From: Actinoallomurus bryophytorum
GTDB taxonomy: Bacteria; Actinomycetota; Actinomycetes; Streptosporangiales; Streptosporangiaceae
DNA length: 64,000 nucleotides
Assembly: GCF_006716425.1 (NCBI RefSeq)
Contig: NZ_VFOZ01000001.1
Span: 4,836,001 to 4,900,000 of the forward strand
Direction of reading: 5' to 3'
How positions within the stretch are numbered: position 1 is the first letter of the stretch; every line of letters begins with the position of its first letter. The notes under the pieces were generated by a model. The model searched no databases. It had not been told where the DNA came from and saw only the letters and a program-made list of their open reading frames with translations. The position numbers were made by a program, and so were the translations under genes. Positions 1 to 8,104 of the stretch are shown in pieces.

Positions 1-249
1 GACGGCCGTTCGCAACGGCAGTCCCACGCCCAGGCGGCGCAGCACGAGACACCAGCGCGCGGCGCCGGCCACCGTGGTCACCAGGCCGATCACGAGCGCC
101 GCGAGGACCGCCGGGGCGTCGATCACGCGCAGGCCGTTCAGGAACGCATCGGTGCCCAGCCGCCAGAGGAGCACCGCGAGGATGCCCGCGCCGATGAGAA
201 GCCGCAGCCATGGCCAGACGGCCCGCGTCAGGGAGCGCACGTGGCTCAC
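1..249 (-). CDS. LPG-synthase-type (flippase-like) membrane protein, 3' end beyond window
   Basis: Only the first 83 codons are present; the gene runs off the left edge on the minus strand. The start is a GTG at 249 that overlaps the stop of the upstream methyltransferase gene in a GTGA tetranucleotide. The visible part shows a basic N-terminus (VSHVRSLTRAVWPW) and two hydrophobic helices, the second followed by RWCLVLRRLGV. This resembles the N-terminus of the lysylphosphatidylglycerol-synthase transmembrane-domain family (integral membrane proteins of about 300 residues, function often unknown). It is the last visible gene of the operon starting at 3526, which suggests a role in moving or modifying a lipid or glycan product. 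The assignment rests on a short fragment. Confidence 0.7.
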   Translation of the reverse strand, partial: MSHVRSLTRAVWPWLRLLIGAGILAVLLWRLGTDAFLNGLRVIDAPAVLAALVIGLVTTVAGAARWCLVLRRLGVGLPLRTAV

Positions 250-1058
250 GCTGCCGGCAGCGCGAGGAGGTCGCGGTGCTGGACGACGACGCGCAGCTCA
301 CCCCCGGCACACGCCTCAAGGCGCCGGCGCCGGTAGTCCTCCGCCGGGACGGCCAGGTCCGGTCGCTCGGCGCACGCGGCGTCGACCCAGCCGGAGAGCC
401 ATTCTCGCGTCAGCGCGGACCGGTCCGCGCCGAGGCGCCACGGGCTGGCCTGTTCGCGAACCACCGCGCCATGACGTTCGAACGCCTCGGCCGCGACGGC
501 GGGGGCGTCCGGGCCGAGCAGGCGGCGTCCGCCGGTGACGCGACGCTGGTGCGCGTTGAAGGCGGCGTGGATCTCGGCGTCGAGCGGGTCGGCCGGAGTG
601 AGCTCGACCTCCCCGGCGACGGACAGGGTCAGCAGGGCGGGGATCCCGGCACACGCCGCGGCGAGCCGGTCCACCTCGACGGCCGTGAGCAGGTCCAGCA
701 GCGCCGAGGCCGTCACGAGTGAGGTGCCGGCGAGGTCGTCCCCGCGGAGCCCGGTGATGTCGCGCCGCTCGGTCGCCACTGTGACGGCACGGCCGTCCAC
801 CACGCTCGCGGCGGCATGGGCGAGCAGCACCGGATCGCGGTCGTGCATGATCCAGTGCTGCGGGCCGGGCAGGAGGGGAGCCAGCCAGCGCGCCATCGAC
901 CCGGTGCCGCAGCCCAGATCACGGATGACCGCCCGCCCGACGTCACCCAGGTACGCGCGCAGCGGGGCGACCAGCGCGGTCGCACGGGCCGCGGCGTCGG
1001 CGCCCTCGCGCAGCGCCAGCCACTCCGGCGGGCAGTACGGCGCGGCGGCCATGCTCAT
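246..1058 (-). CDS. class I SAM-dependent methyltransferase
   Basis: A 270-residue protein starting [14 protein letters not shown]. The start ATG at 1058 overlaps the upstream glycosyltransferase stop (ATGA), which decides it over longer in-frame starts. The Rossmann glycine motif is VIRDLGCGTGSMARWL (about residues 45-60), followed by the acidic post-II region HDRDPVLL and a motif IV-like segment (SLVTASALLDLLT). These are the hallmarks of class I methyltransferases using S-adenosylmethionine. The substrate cannot be read from the sequence. Its place between a GT4 glycosyltransferase and an LPG-synthase-type membrane protein suggests methylation of a sugar or lipid intermediate made by the operon. 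Confidence 0.85.
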   Translation of the reverse strand: MSMAAAPYCPPEWLALREGADAAARATALVAPLRAYLGDVGRAVIRDLGCGTGSMARWLAPLLPGPQHWIMHDRDPVLLAHAAASVVDGRAVTVATERRDITGLRGDDLAGTSLVTASALLDLLTAVEVDRLAAACAGIPALLTLSVAGEVELTPADPLDAEIHAAFNAHQRRVTGGRRLLGPDAPAVAAEAFERHGAVVREQASPWRLGADRSALTREWLSGWVDAACAERPDLAVPAEDYRRRRLEACAGGELRVVVQHRDLLALPAA

Positions 1059-2128
1059 GCGCCCGGCTCCCGCCGCAGACGTTCCAGCACGCCGCTCAGC
1101 GCCCGCGATGTCGTCTCCCACCCGTCCAGCTCCTCCCGCCGGCGACGTGCCGCGGCCCTGAACCGGTCGCGCGTCCCGGGCTCGCCGAGCCAGCGGCGCA
1201 GGGCCTCCGCGAGGGCCGATGGGTCTCCGGGAGGCAGCAGGACACCGGGCAGGTCACCGCCCGCGTCGCCCACGGTCTCCGGCACACCGCCCACGGCGGT
1301 CGCCATCACCGGTATCCCGCGTGCCAGCGCCTCCGTCACGACCATGCCGTACGTCTCGGCACGTGAGGCCAGCACCACGAGGTCGGCCCCGGCGTACGCC
1401 GACGCCAGCCGTTCGCCGGTCTGCGGCCCGATCAGCCGTACCCGTTCGTCGAGGCCGAGCCGGGCGATCCGCCGCCGCAACCGCGCGACGTAGGCCGGGG
1501 CACGGCTCAGCGCTCCGGCGCAGACGCAGTTCCAGGCCAGGTCGGTGATGGTCGCGAGGGCCTCCACCAGGACGTCCTGGGACTTGAGGGGGGTCACCGA
1601 GGCGACGCAGAGCAGCTGCGACGCGCCGTCGGTGCCGGGTGCCGTCGGCGCCGGGTCGGTACCCGGCGCGGCGACGTGGACCCGGCCTGCGTCGAGCCCG
1701 TGATGGGCGACGAGCCGGCGCGCGGACCACCGGCTGGTCGTCACGACCGCGCCGACGGCCGTCAGCGTCCGCCGTTCGCGCGCGTCCAGGTCGCCACCCG
1801 GCTCGGCCTCGTCGGCCAGGGGCATGTGCACCAGGACGGCCAGGCGCAGCCGGCGTGCCTGCGGGACGACGACCTCGGGGACGCCGCAGGCGACCAGCCC
1901 GTCCGCGATGACGAGCGAGCCGTCGGGCAGCGCGGCGAGCGACCGGGCGAGTTCTTCGCGTTCGGCGTCCCGGGGGCGCGGCCAGGCGCCCCGTACCGCG
2001 ATCTCGTGCACGGGCCGGTCCACGGCCAGGCCCTGGCACACCCGGCGGTCATAGGTGTTGCCCCCGCTCGGCACGGCCGGGTCGTCGACGTCACCGGGCA
2101 TGACGACGTGGACGGGGGCGCCGCTCAC
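1055..2128 (-). CDS. GT4-family glycosyltransferase
   Basis: A 357-residue GT-B fold glycosyltransferase. The N-terminal acceptor half includes [17 protein letters not shown], with the glycine-rich loop typical of GT4. The C-terminal donor half contains [20 protein letters not shown] and the E-x7-E nucleotide-sugar motif region [18 protein letters not shown] (about residues 265-283). The start is a GTG at 2128 overlapping the stop of the PTPS gene (GTGA). Donor and acceptor are unknown. Translational coupling to the PTPS-like, dehydrogenase and methyltransferase genes argues for one pathway. Confidence 0.88.
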   Translation of the reverse strand: MSGAPVHVVMPGDVDDPAVPSGGNTYDRRVCQGLAVDRPVHEIAVRGAWPRPRDAEREELARSLAALPDGSLVIADGLVACGVPEVVVPQARRLRLAVLVHMPLADEAEPGGDLDARERRTLTAVGAVVTTSRWSARRLVAHHGLDAGRVHVAAPGTDPAPTAPGTDGASQLLCVASVTPLKSQDVLVEALATITDLAWNCVCAGALSRAPAYVARLRRRIARLGLDERVRLIGPQTGERLASAYAGADLVVLASRAETYGMVVTEALARGIPVMATAVGGVPETVGDAGGDLPGVLLPPGDPSALAEALRRWLGEPGTRDRFRAAARRRREELDGWETTSRALSGVLERLRREPGA

Positions 2129-2523
2129 AAGGGGCGCTCGAAACCCGCGGACGCGACGTGCGACTCGTGCAGGGTGACCGCGATCTCGGCCACTCCGCGC
2201 GCTCCCTCGCCCAGGGCACCGGCGTGGATGCGCTCGGCGAGCCGGTCGGCGACGACCTTGGCCAGGAACTCCGTCGAGGTGTTGACGCCCTTGAAGTCGG
2301 GCTCGTCGTCGAGGTTGCGGTAGTTGAGCTCCCCGAGCAGGGCGCCGAGCTCCTCGGAGGCGCGTCCGATGTCGACGACGATGTTGTCGGCGTCGAGCTC
2401 GGCGCGGCGGAAGGTCGCGTCCACGACGAACGTCGCGCCGTGCAGGCGCTGCGCCGGGCCGAAGACCTCGCCGCGGAAGCTGTGGGCGACCATCACGTGG
2501 TCGCGAACGGTGACGCTGAACAA
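2125..2523 (-). CDS. 6-pyruvoyl-tetrahydropterin synthase / 6-carboxytetrahydropterin synthase family protein
   Basis: A 132-residue protein of the PTPS/QueD fold. I chose a TTG start at 2523, giving [19 protein letters not shown], because an AGGAGAG ribosome-binding site lies 7 nt upstream; a longer open frame runs into the preceding gene. The family's zinc ligands are usually one His plus an HGH pair. Here the first His (VAHSF) is present, but the pair reads LHGATF, so one ligand position is Ala. This may be a subfamily with altered metal binding or a different substrate. The C-terminus keeps [15 protein letters not shown] role in queuosine synthesis is not supported by any neighbour; the operon is a glycosyltransferase/methyltransferase set. 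Confidence 0.82.
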   Translation of the reverse strand: MFSVTVRDHVMVAHSFRGEVFGPAQRLHGATFVVDATFRRAELDADNIVVDIGRASEELGALLGELNYRNLDDEPDFKGVNTSTEFLAKVVADRLAERIHAGALGEGARGVAEIAVTLHESHVASAGFERPL

Positions 2524-2527
2524 CGGT

Positions 2528-3526
2528 TCACTCTCCTGGGTCGGCTTCTGCCGCGTCATACATGACACGGTGACAAAGCGCCGGAAGTTCACCGGCGGCG
2601 ATACGTGGCATCACATCGGGCAGTTCCTCGAACGCGGACTCGCCCGTGATGAGTGCGTCGAAGGCGGGGTCGGCGAGCAGGTCGAGGGCCAGCGCGAGGC
2701 GGTCGGCGAAGTCACGCCGCGCACGCCGGGCCGGGTGGATCGCGCCGACCTGGCTGCCGCGCACGACGAGACGGCGCGAGTGGAAGAACTCGCCGAGCGG
2801 CAGGCTGACCCGCCGGTCGCCGTACCAGCTCAGCTCGATGACCGTGCCGTCCGGGGTGAGCAGCTCCAGCGACCGGGTCAGGCCCTCTTCCGTGGCGCTG
2901 GCGTGGAAGACCAGGTCGCGGCCCTCCGTGGCCTGCTCGGGCAGCGCGAAACCGACGCCGAGCGCGTCCGCGACGGCCGCTCGTGCGGGATTCGCGTCGA
3001 CCAGCTGGACACGTACGCCGGGCATCCCGGCGAGGATCCTTGCCACGCAGCAGCCGACCATCCCGGCGCCGACGACGGAGACCCGGTCACCGATCAGCGG
3101 TGCCGCGTCCCACAGGGCGTTCACCGCCGTCTCGACGGTCCCCGCCAGCACCGCACGCTCCGGGGCGACTCCGTCCGGGAGAGGCGTCACCGCGGTGGCC
3201 GGCACCACGTAGCGGGTCTGGTGGGGGTACAGGCAGAAGACGGTGCGGCCCAGCAGCGCGGACGGCCCCTGTTCGACCACGCCCACGTTGAGGTAGCCGT
3301 ACTTGACCGGCCCGGGAAAGTCGCCCTCCTGGAACGGCGCGCGCATCAGGTCGTACTGGCTCTCGGGCACGCCACCGCGGAAGACGAGGGTCTCGGTGCC
3401 CCGGCTCACCCCGGAGTACAGGCTGCGTACCAGCACCTCGTCCGGGCCGGGACCCGGCAGGGCCGTCGGCCGGATCTCGCCCTGGCCGGGAGCACGCAGC
3501 CAGAAGGCGCGCGCGGCGTACTCCAT
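2528..3526 (-). CDS. medium-chain dehydrogenase/reductase (zinc-type alcohol dehydrogenase-like)
   Basis: A 332-residue MDR protein, first gene of the minus-strand operon, starting MEYAARAFW at 3526 behind a GGGGAGAA ribosome-binding site. The GroES-like N-terminal half ([11 protein letters not shown]) precedes a Rossmann half with [17 protein letters not shown] (about residues 150-166) and an acidic [11 protein letters not shown] that favours NAD(H). The usual catalytic-zinc Cys and GHE motif are not evident, so zinc dependence is doubtful. It ends 4 nt before the PTPS-like TTG start. The family oxidises alcohols or sugar alcohols; here the substrate is probably an intermediate of the shared, uncharacterised pathway. 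Confidence 0.8.
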   Translation of the reverse strand: MEYAARAFWLRAPGQGEIRPTALPGPGPDEVLVRSLYSGVSRGTETLVFRGGVPESQYDLMRAPFQEGDFPGPVKYGYLNVGVVEQGPSALLGRTVFCLYPHQTRYVVPATAVTPLPDGVAPERAVLAGTVETAVNALWDAAPLIGDRVSVVGAGMVGCCVARILAGMPGVRVQLVDANPARAAVADALGVGFALPEQATEGRDLVFHASATEEGLTRSLELLTPDGTVIELSWYGDRRVSLPLGEFFHSRRLVVRGSQVGAIHPARRARRDFADRLALALDLLADPAFDALITGESAFEELPDVMPRIAAGELPALCHRVMYDAAEADPGE

Positions 3527-3632
3527 CGTGTTCTCCCCCGATAGTCGACTTCCAGGATCTTTAGGGCGTCCGGGCTGCCCAGGTACGATACGCGGCACTG
3601 GTTAACTCCATCTTTCTGCTCCGGGAGACCTG

Positions 3633-4364
3633 GTGGTCACACAAGATCTGCGGGTCCCGTTCGGCCGCGCACCGGCCGCAGGACTGGGCGCTCAGCTCAC
3701 CCTGCTGATGCTTCTGTGGGCGGCGGGCGTCTGCCTCGGCTTCGCGGGATGGCTGGCGGGCACCGTGTACGCCGTGGTCATGTGGGCGGTCCTCCGGTCG
3801 GCGCTGCGCAGGTCGCGGACCCGGTCGTTCGGCCCGGCCAACGGTGTGACCCTGGCACGGGCGACACTCGTCGGCTGCGTGACGGCCATCGTGGCGCAGA
3901 CGCTCATGGAGCGGGAGTCGGTCACCACGCTGATCGTCATCGCCGCGGCCGCCCTGGCCCTGGACGCGGTCGACGGTCACGTCGCGCGCCGCACGCGCAC
4001 CGCGTCGCCGCTGGGAGCGCGCTTCGACATGGAGGTCGACGCGTTCCTGATCCTGGTGCTGAGCGTCTTCGTCGCGAACTCCTTCGGCGCGTGGGTGCTG
4101 TCGATCGGGGCTATGAGGTACGCGTTCGTGGCGGCGGGCTGGGCCGTGCCGTGGCTGCGCGCCTCGCTACCGGGCACCAGGGCGGGCAAGACCGTGGCCG
4201 CGATGCAGGGGATCGTGCTGGTCTTCGCCGCGGCGGACGTCGCGCCACGCCCGGTCGCCTACGTCGCCGTCGCGTCGGCGCTGGCCCTCCTGTGCTGGTC
4301 CTTCGGCCGTGACGTCGTGTGGCTCTGGCGGAACCGCCACGCCGAGGTCGTGCCGCCTCGCTGA
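3633..4364 (+). CDS. CDP-alcohol phosphatidyltransferase family membrane protein
   Basis: A 243-residue integral membrane protein with about six hydrophobic helices. The family signature D-x2-D-G-x2-A-R-x8-G-x3-D-x3-D is complete: DAVDGHVARR, then GARFDMEVD (about residues 112-136). Enzymes with this motif transfer a phosphatidyl or similar group from a CDP-alcohol to an alcohol, at the cytoplasmic membrane. The GTG start at 3633 lies behind a GGGAG-like site. It is divergent from the MDR/PTPS/GT4/methyltransferase operon with 106 nt between them, an arrangement consistent with co-regulation. Phosphatidylglycerol, cardiolipin or inositol-lipid synthesis cannot be told apart from the motif alone. 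Confidence 0.88.
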   Translation: MVTQDLRVPFGRAPAAGLGAQLTLLMLLWAAGVCLGFAGWLAGTVYAVVMWAVLRSALRRSRTRSFGPANGVTLARATLVGCVTAIVAQTLMERESVTTLIVIAAAALALDAVDGHVARRTRTASPLGARFDMEVDAFLILVLSVFVANSFGAWVLSIGAMRYAFVAAGWAVPWLRASLPGTRAGKTVAAMQGIVLVFAAADVAPRPVAYVAVASALALLCWSFGRDVVWLWRNRHAEVVPPR

Positions 4365-4403
4365 TCTCCGGCCGTGATGGCGGGGGACTGTCGTGTGACC
4401 CCA

Positions 4404-4436
4404 GATCGTGGAATGCTGTTCTAGAATTCCACGATC
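4404..4436. promoter_or_regulatory. perfect 11-bp inverted repeat, candidate operator
   Basis: The arms GATCGTGGAAT (4404-4414) and ATTCCACGATC (4426-4436) are perfect inverted copies separated by 11 nt, so the half-sites sit 22 bp apart centre to centre, two turns on one DNA face. The site ends 19 nt before the serine hydrolase ATG. The lack of a T-run and the position argue for a dimeric repressor site rather than a terminator. No regulator gene is adjacent. Confidence 0.55.
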
Positions 4437-4455
4437 CGGCTGGGCGGAGGCGGCG

Positions 4456-5685
4456 ATGGGTGAGCTGAAGGTCACGTGCGACCCGGCGGAGGTCGGCTTC
4501 GACGCCGGCCGGTTGCGCCGGATCGAGGCTCATTTCGCGCCCTACGTCGACGACGGACGGCTGCCGGGCTGGCTGGCGCTGGTCAGCCGCCGCGGCGAGA
4601 TCGCGCACCTGTCCACGTACGGCTCGCGTGACCTCGCCTCCGGGGCCCCGGTCGAGACCGACACCCTGTTCCGGATCTACTCGATGTCCAAGCCGGTCAC
4701 CTCGGTCGCGGCGATGATGCTGTACGAGGAGGGCGCGTTCGAGCTCACCGACCCGGTCAGCCGGTTCATCCCCTCCTTCGCCGACATGCGCGTCTACGAG
4801 CAGGGGATCGCGGCGAGTCCCATCACCCGCCCGGCGGCCGAGCCGGTGCGCGTCTGGCACCTCCTGACCCACACGGCCGGCCTGGTCTACGGCTTCCAGC
4901 ACGTCAGCGTCGTCGACGAGATCTACCGGAACGCCGGCTTCGATCGCGGTACGCCGCGCGGCCTCGACCTCGCCGGGGTCGTCGACCGGCTGGCCGGGCT
5001 GCCGCTGCTCTTCGAGCCCGGCTCGCAGTGGAACTACTCCGTCGCCACCGACGTGCTGGGTCGGCTGGTCGAGGTCGTCTCCGGGCAGCCGCTGGACCGG
5101 TTCCTAGACGATCGGATCTTCGGCCCGCTGGGGATGACCGACACCGGCTTCTTCATCGACGAGGACCGCGCGGACCGGATGGCCTCGCTCTACACGCCGG
5201 GCCCGGACGGCCGTGCCGTGCCGGTCGACATGCGCGGCGCCGAGTTCCGCAAGCCCCGCGTCCTGCTCGGCGGGGCCGGGCTGATCTCCAGCGCGGCCGA
5301 CTACCACCGGTTCACCCAGATGCTGCTGCGCGGCGGCGAGCTCGACGGCGTACGCCTGCTGAGCCCGCGCACCGTCGCGTACATGACCCGCAACCACCTG
5401 CCCGGCGACGCCGACCTGGAGGACTTCGGCCGGCCCGTGTTCGCCGAGGTCTCCTACGGTGGCGTCGGCTTCGGGCTCGGCTTCGCGGTCGTACAGGACC
5501 CGGCGAAGACCAAGACACTGAGTTCCGCGGGCGAGTTCAACTGGGGCGGCGCGGCGAGCACGGTCTTCTGGGTGGACCCGGCCGAGCAGGTGACCGCCGT
5601 CTTCCTCACCCAGCTTCTCCCGTCCAGCACGCATCCGATCCGTACGCGGCTGAGGCAGCTCGTCAACCAGGCGCTCATCGACTGA
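4456..5685 (+). CDS. beta-lactamase-family serine hydrolase (class C-like esterase)
   Basis: A 409-residue protein of the class C beta-lactamase / penicillin-binding-protein-like esterase family. The S-x-x-K nucleophile motif is SMSK in FRIYSMSKPVTS (about residue 77). The Tyr motif is WNYSVATDVLG (about residue 192), and WGGAASTVFWVDP near the C-terminus occupies the third-motif position. There is no signal peptide, so it is probably cytoplasmic. Members act as esterases, transesterases or peptidases; true beta-lactamase activity is unlikely without YAN and KTG motifs. The ATG at 4456 is chosen because GGAGG lies 5 nt upstream. It overlaps the 3' end of the convergent gene by 11 bp. Confidence 0.88.
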   Translation: MGELKVTCDPAEVGFDAGRLRRIEAHFAPYVDDGRLPGWLALVSRRGEIAHLSTYGSRDLASGAPVETDTLFRIYSMSKPVTSVAAMMLYEEGAFELTDPVSRFIPSFADMRVYEQGIAASPITRPAAEPVRVWHLLTHTAGLVYGFQHVSVVDEIYRNAGFDRGTPRGLDLAGVVDRLAGLPLLFEPGSQWNYSVATDVLGRLVEVVSGQPLDRFLDDRIFGPLGMTDTGFFIDEDRADRMASLYTPGPDGRAVPVDMRGAEFRKPRVLLGGAGLISSAADYHRFTQMLLRGGELDGVRLLSPRTVAYMTRNHLPGDADLEDFGRPVFAEVSYGGVGFGLGFAVVQDPAKTKTLSSAGEFNWGGAASTVFWVDPAEQVTAVFLTQLLPSSTHPIRTRLRQLVNQALID

Positions 5686-6109
5686 CGCGCGGCTGCTCGC
5701 ACCACCCGGGCGCGTGCGGGCAGAGGAAGTAGCCGGTGCCGGCGCGGAGCGGCGTACGTGAGGCGAACCGATAGGTGATGCCGGTCCCGCCACGCGCGAG
5801 CGTGACCAGGTACGGCGTGGAGTAGGCCCAGCCGCCGTCGTAACCGGTGAAGACGTCGTTCGCCCCGGCCTTGTAGCCGTCGTCGAACGCCGCCTTGGCG
5901 CCGTCGCGTACGCCCGGTGCCAGCGCGCCGACCTCCTGGGATTCGCGGCCCTCCCGCATTCCCTGGGCACGGCCCGCGTCGAGCCCGCGCGCGTACTCGG
6001 CCTTCGGGTCCGGGTGCCGCCCGGCGCTCGCGCGTCCCAGGGTGTAGAGGCCCGCGGCCACGCCGAGGCCGAGCAGGCAGGCCAGCACCCGCACCGTTGT
6101 TCTTCTCAT
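5675..6109 (-). CDS. hypothetical membrane-anchored or secreted protein
   Basis: A 144-residue protein. The start ATG at 6109 gives MRRTTVRVLACLLGLGVAAG, a basic start and one hydrophobic segment that could be a membrane anchor or uncleaved signal. The exported part has two Gly-x3-Gly-like repeats (YARGLDAGRAQGMREGRE and FDDGYKAGANDVFTGYDGGW), then a C-terminal domain with YLVTLARGGTGITYRFASR and a short Cys pair (FLCPHAPGWCEQ). I recognise the pattern from unnamed actinobacterial proteins but know no function. GGAGCG precedes the start. Confidence 0.75.
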   Translation of the reverse strand: MRRTTVRVLACLLGLGVAAGLYTLGRASAGRHPDPKAEYARGLDAGRAQGMREGRESQEVGALAPGVRDGAKAAFDDGYKAGANDVFTGYDGGWAYSTPYLVTLARGGTGITYRFASRTPLRAGTGYFLCPHAPGWCEQPRVSR

Positions 6110-6174
6110 CGCACCGCTCCGAGCCTCGGACATATCGCGTATGTCAGGCTCTCACGCGGGCGGCGCGGGATACC

Positions 6175-6456
6175 TCAGTCGTCCTCGCCGTCGTCCGGTT
6201 CGCTCTGGCGGTGGACGAGGTAGCCGTGGTTGAGGGCGGCCTTCACCGCACCGGCGATGGCGCCCTGCAACGTAGCGGCGATCATCACCTCGGCCCATCC
6301 CCGGTCCAGGTCGCCGGCGTCGGGCGTGTCCTCCTGCCCGGCGACCAGCTTCCAGGTGCGTTTGAAGATCATTCCGGCGATCAGGCCACCGGCCATGCCC
6401 AGTGCCGCCGACACCGGCCTGGAGATCGAGTCGGACTTGCTCGAGCTCTTGCTCAC
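6175..6456 (-). CDS. DUF4235 family membrane protein
   Basis: A 93-residue protein with two hydrophobic segments (VSAALGMAGGLIAGMIFKRTW and MIAATLQGAIAGAVKAAL) around a hydrophilic loop, ending in an acidic tail. This matches DUF4235, a small actinobacterial membrane family of unknown function. The GTG start at 6456 overlaps the upstream stop (GTGA). It is the third gene of an operon with a holin-like protein and a DUF3618 protein, a widely conserved actinobacterial arrangement probably linked to the cell envelope. Confidence 0.85.
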   Translation of the reverse strand: MSKSSSKSDSISRPVSAALGMAGGLIAGMIFKRTWKLVAGQEDTPDAGDLDRGWAEVMIAATLQGAIAGAVKAALNHGYLVHRQSEPDDGEDD

Positions 6457-6845
6457 GGTCGTCTCCCGCCCATCCGCCACATCCACAGCCCGGCCGCGAC
6501 GCACGCTCCGGCCGCGGCGTACAGGACGGCGGGCCGCTCGGTCACGGTGCGGCGGGCCGGCTCGGGAATGACCCGCCCCGCCTTGCTCACCTGGTCGCGC
6601 ACGCCCGGCGCCCGGTCGCGCGCCGTACGGGTCAGCGTGCTGAACTTCCCGCCGATCTGCCCGCGCACCTGGGCGGTCTTGCCGCGGACGCGCGAGGCCA
6701 CGTCGGCCTTTGCCGCCAGCGCCTCCACCGTCTCCGCGAGGTCGTGGCGAGTCTGCTCGATCCCCGCGATGAGCTGCTCCCGGTCATCCTTCGCGTCGGA
6801 TGCCGTCACCTGGCGATCCCCGCCGGGCGTGTCCTGCGCCATCAT
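6453..6845 (-). CDS. DUF3618 family protein
   Basis: A 130-residue protein with the DUF3618 signature near the N-terminus: REQLIAGIEQTRHDLAETVE followed by ALAAKADVASR (about residues 22-52). An amphipathic, charged middle follows, with one predicted transmembrane helix near the C-terminus (VLYAAAGACVAAGLWMW). The start ATG at 6845 overlaps the holin-like stop (ATGA). The function is unknown; the helical layout and membrane anchor suggest an envelope-associated structural or stress protein working with its operon partners. Confidence 0.87.
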   Translation of the reverse strand: MMAQDTPGGDRQVTASDAKDDREQLIAGIEQTRHDLAETVEALAAKADVASRVRGKTAQVRGQIGGKFSTLTRTARDRAPGVRDQVSKAGRVIPEPARRTVTERPAVLYAAAGACVAAGLWMWRMGGRRP

Positions 6846-7294
6846 CGATGCCTCTCACTGAGATGGTCCCTGATCTCGTGAACGTCGGTCTTCACCGAGG
6901 CGGCGGCCTGCTCGGGCATGGGCGGCACCGCGCGGCGCAACTGCTTGCGTCCGGTCAGGGCCAGTATCCCGGCGATGACCAGCAGCGCCACGCCGATGAC
7001 GAGCGCCGCGAGCCAGACCGGCCACACGAGCGAAAGGGCCGCGACCGCGGCGGCGAGGAGTACCGCTCCGCCGTAGACGGCGAAGACTCCGGCGCCGCCG
7101 AACAGCCCGGTGCCGAGTCCGAAGTGCTTGCCCTTGTCGACGAGCTCGGTCTTGGCGAGGTTGAGTTCCTGACGGACGAGATCACTGATCTGGCGGCTCG
7201 CCTGCGCGACGAGCTCACCGGTCGAGGCGCCGTCCGTGGATGATCCATCGTGGGCCACCGCCTGGTACGGACGGGTGTTCGCGGGCTCGCTCAC
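6842..7294 (-). CDS. phage-holin-family membrane protein (actinobacterial holin-X type)
   Basis: A 150-residue protein: a hydrophilic amphipathic N-terminus with QISDLVRQELNLAKTELVDK, then two long hydrophobic segments (GGAVLLAAAVAALSLVW and LAALVIGVALLVIAGILAL), then a charged tail. This is the architecture of the actinobacterial holin-X family, which despite its name is usually chromosomal and not part of a prophage. The GTG at 7294 is preceded by GGAGG and gives VSEPANTRPYQ. It is the first gene of the operon that continues with DUF3618 and DUF4235. No phage genes are nearby. Confidence 0.85.
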   Translation of the reverse strand: MSEPANTRPYQAVAHDGSSTDGASTGELVAQASRQISDLVRQELNLAKTELVDKGKHFGLGTGLFGGAGVFAVYGGAVLLAAAVAALSLVWPVWLAALVIGVALLVIAGILALTGRKQLRRAVPPMPEQAAASVKTDVHEIRDHLSERHR

Positions 7295-7453
7295 CGCGCC
7301 TCCTTCCCCTGCGTTCGTGGTCGGGCCGTTGTTGCCGCCGGTACCCGGCAAGAACGCCCCTAACCCAGCACGTACCCCTTCTGGCCGGGCAGGAGCCCTC
7401 CACCGGTCCCGACTTGCCCCAGACGATCACGCGGCGCCTGGCCGCCCGCGCGG

Positions 7454-7490
7454 TAGACACTGTCTACGTGCGGGTGGTAGACAGTGTCTA
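7454..7490. promoter_or_regulatory. twin 13-bp palindromic operators of the TetR-MFS operon
   Basis: Two nearly identical palindromes, TAGACACTGTCTA (7454-7466) and TAGACAGTGTCTA (7478-7490), lie 24 bp apart centre to centre. The second covers both candidate TetR starts (GTG 7484 and ATG 7490). Their placement directly before a TetR gene suggests autoregulation by that protein. Confidence 0.75.
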
Positions 7491-8104
7491 TGGAAGCTGA
7501 GGGATCTCTCCACGACCGGCTCGTCGACGTCGGAGTGGACCTGGTGATGACCGAGGGATCCGCCGCGCTCGGCCTGCGTGAGATCGCCAGGCGGGCCGGC
7601 GTGTCGCACGGGGCGCCGCGCCGGTACTTTCCGACCCACCACGCCCTGCTCTCCGCGATCGCCCGCCGTGGCTTCGCGGATCTCGGGGCACGGTTCGCGG
7701 CGGCGACCCGCGACGTCTCCTCGCCGCGCGCCCAGCTGGAGGCCCTCGGACGGACCTACGTCGCGTACGCGCTGGAGTGCCGCGGCATGTTCGAGCTGAT
7801 GTTCCGGCACGATCTGCTCGACAGCGAGAAGCACGCCTCGGACCGGCCGCGGCTGCGGGACTCGAGCCTGCCGCTTTTCGAGCTCCTCGTCGGGCTCGTC
7901 GCCCGATGCCGGCCGGAGCGGGCCGGCGCGGTCCCGCCGCCGGCCGTGACGGCCGCCGCGCTCTGGTCGAACCTGCACGGCATCGCCCAGCTGTGGGGAT
8001 GGGGGAGCCTGCGACTCGCCCTGGGCGCGCCACCGGACGGTGACCGGCTCGACCTGCTGGTGGGGGCGGCCCTGGACGCTCACCTCGGCCCCACGGGCTC
8101 GTGA
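7490..8104 (+). CDS. TetR/AcrR-family transcriptional regulator
   Basis: A 204-residue TetR regulator. The N-terminal helix-turn-helix is LGLREIARRAGVSHGAPRRYFPTHHALL without its first residue (about residues 26-53); the C-terminal ligand domain contains the YALECRGMFELMF and LWSNLHGIAQLWGWG segments typical of the WHG-type subgroup. ATG 7490 is preferred over the GTG at 7484, but neither has a clear ribosome-binding site, so the mRNA may be leaderless. It is coupled to the MFS exporter by a GTGA overlap and probably represses both genes through the palindromes at its own start. Confidence 0.88.
   Translation: MEAEGSLHDRLVDVGVDLVMTEGSAALGLREIARRAGVSHGAPRRYFPTHHALLSAIARRGFADLGARFAAATRDVSSPRAQLEALGRTYVAYALECRGMFELMFRHDLLDSEKHASDRPRLRDSSLPLFELLVGLVARCRPERAGAVPPPAVTAAALWSNLHGIAQLWGWGSLRLALGAPPDGDRLDLLVGAALDAHLGPTGS

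Noticed and set aside
4419-4427. TTCTAGAA heat-shock-element-like motif
   Set aside because: That element is eukaryotic; here it is only the inner part of a larger bacterial inverted repeat.
6842-7294. Prophage, because of a holin-like gene
   Set aside because: The family is normally chromosomal in actinobacteria, the operon context (DUF3618, DUF4235) is conserved, and no phage structural or integrase gene is present.
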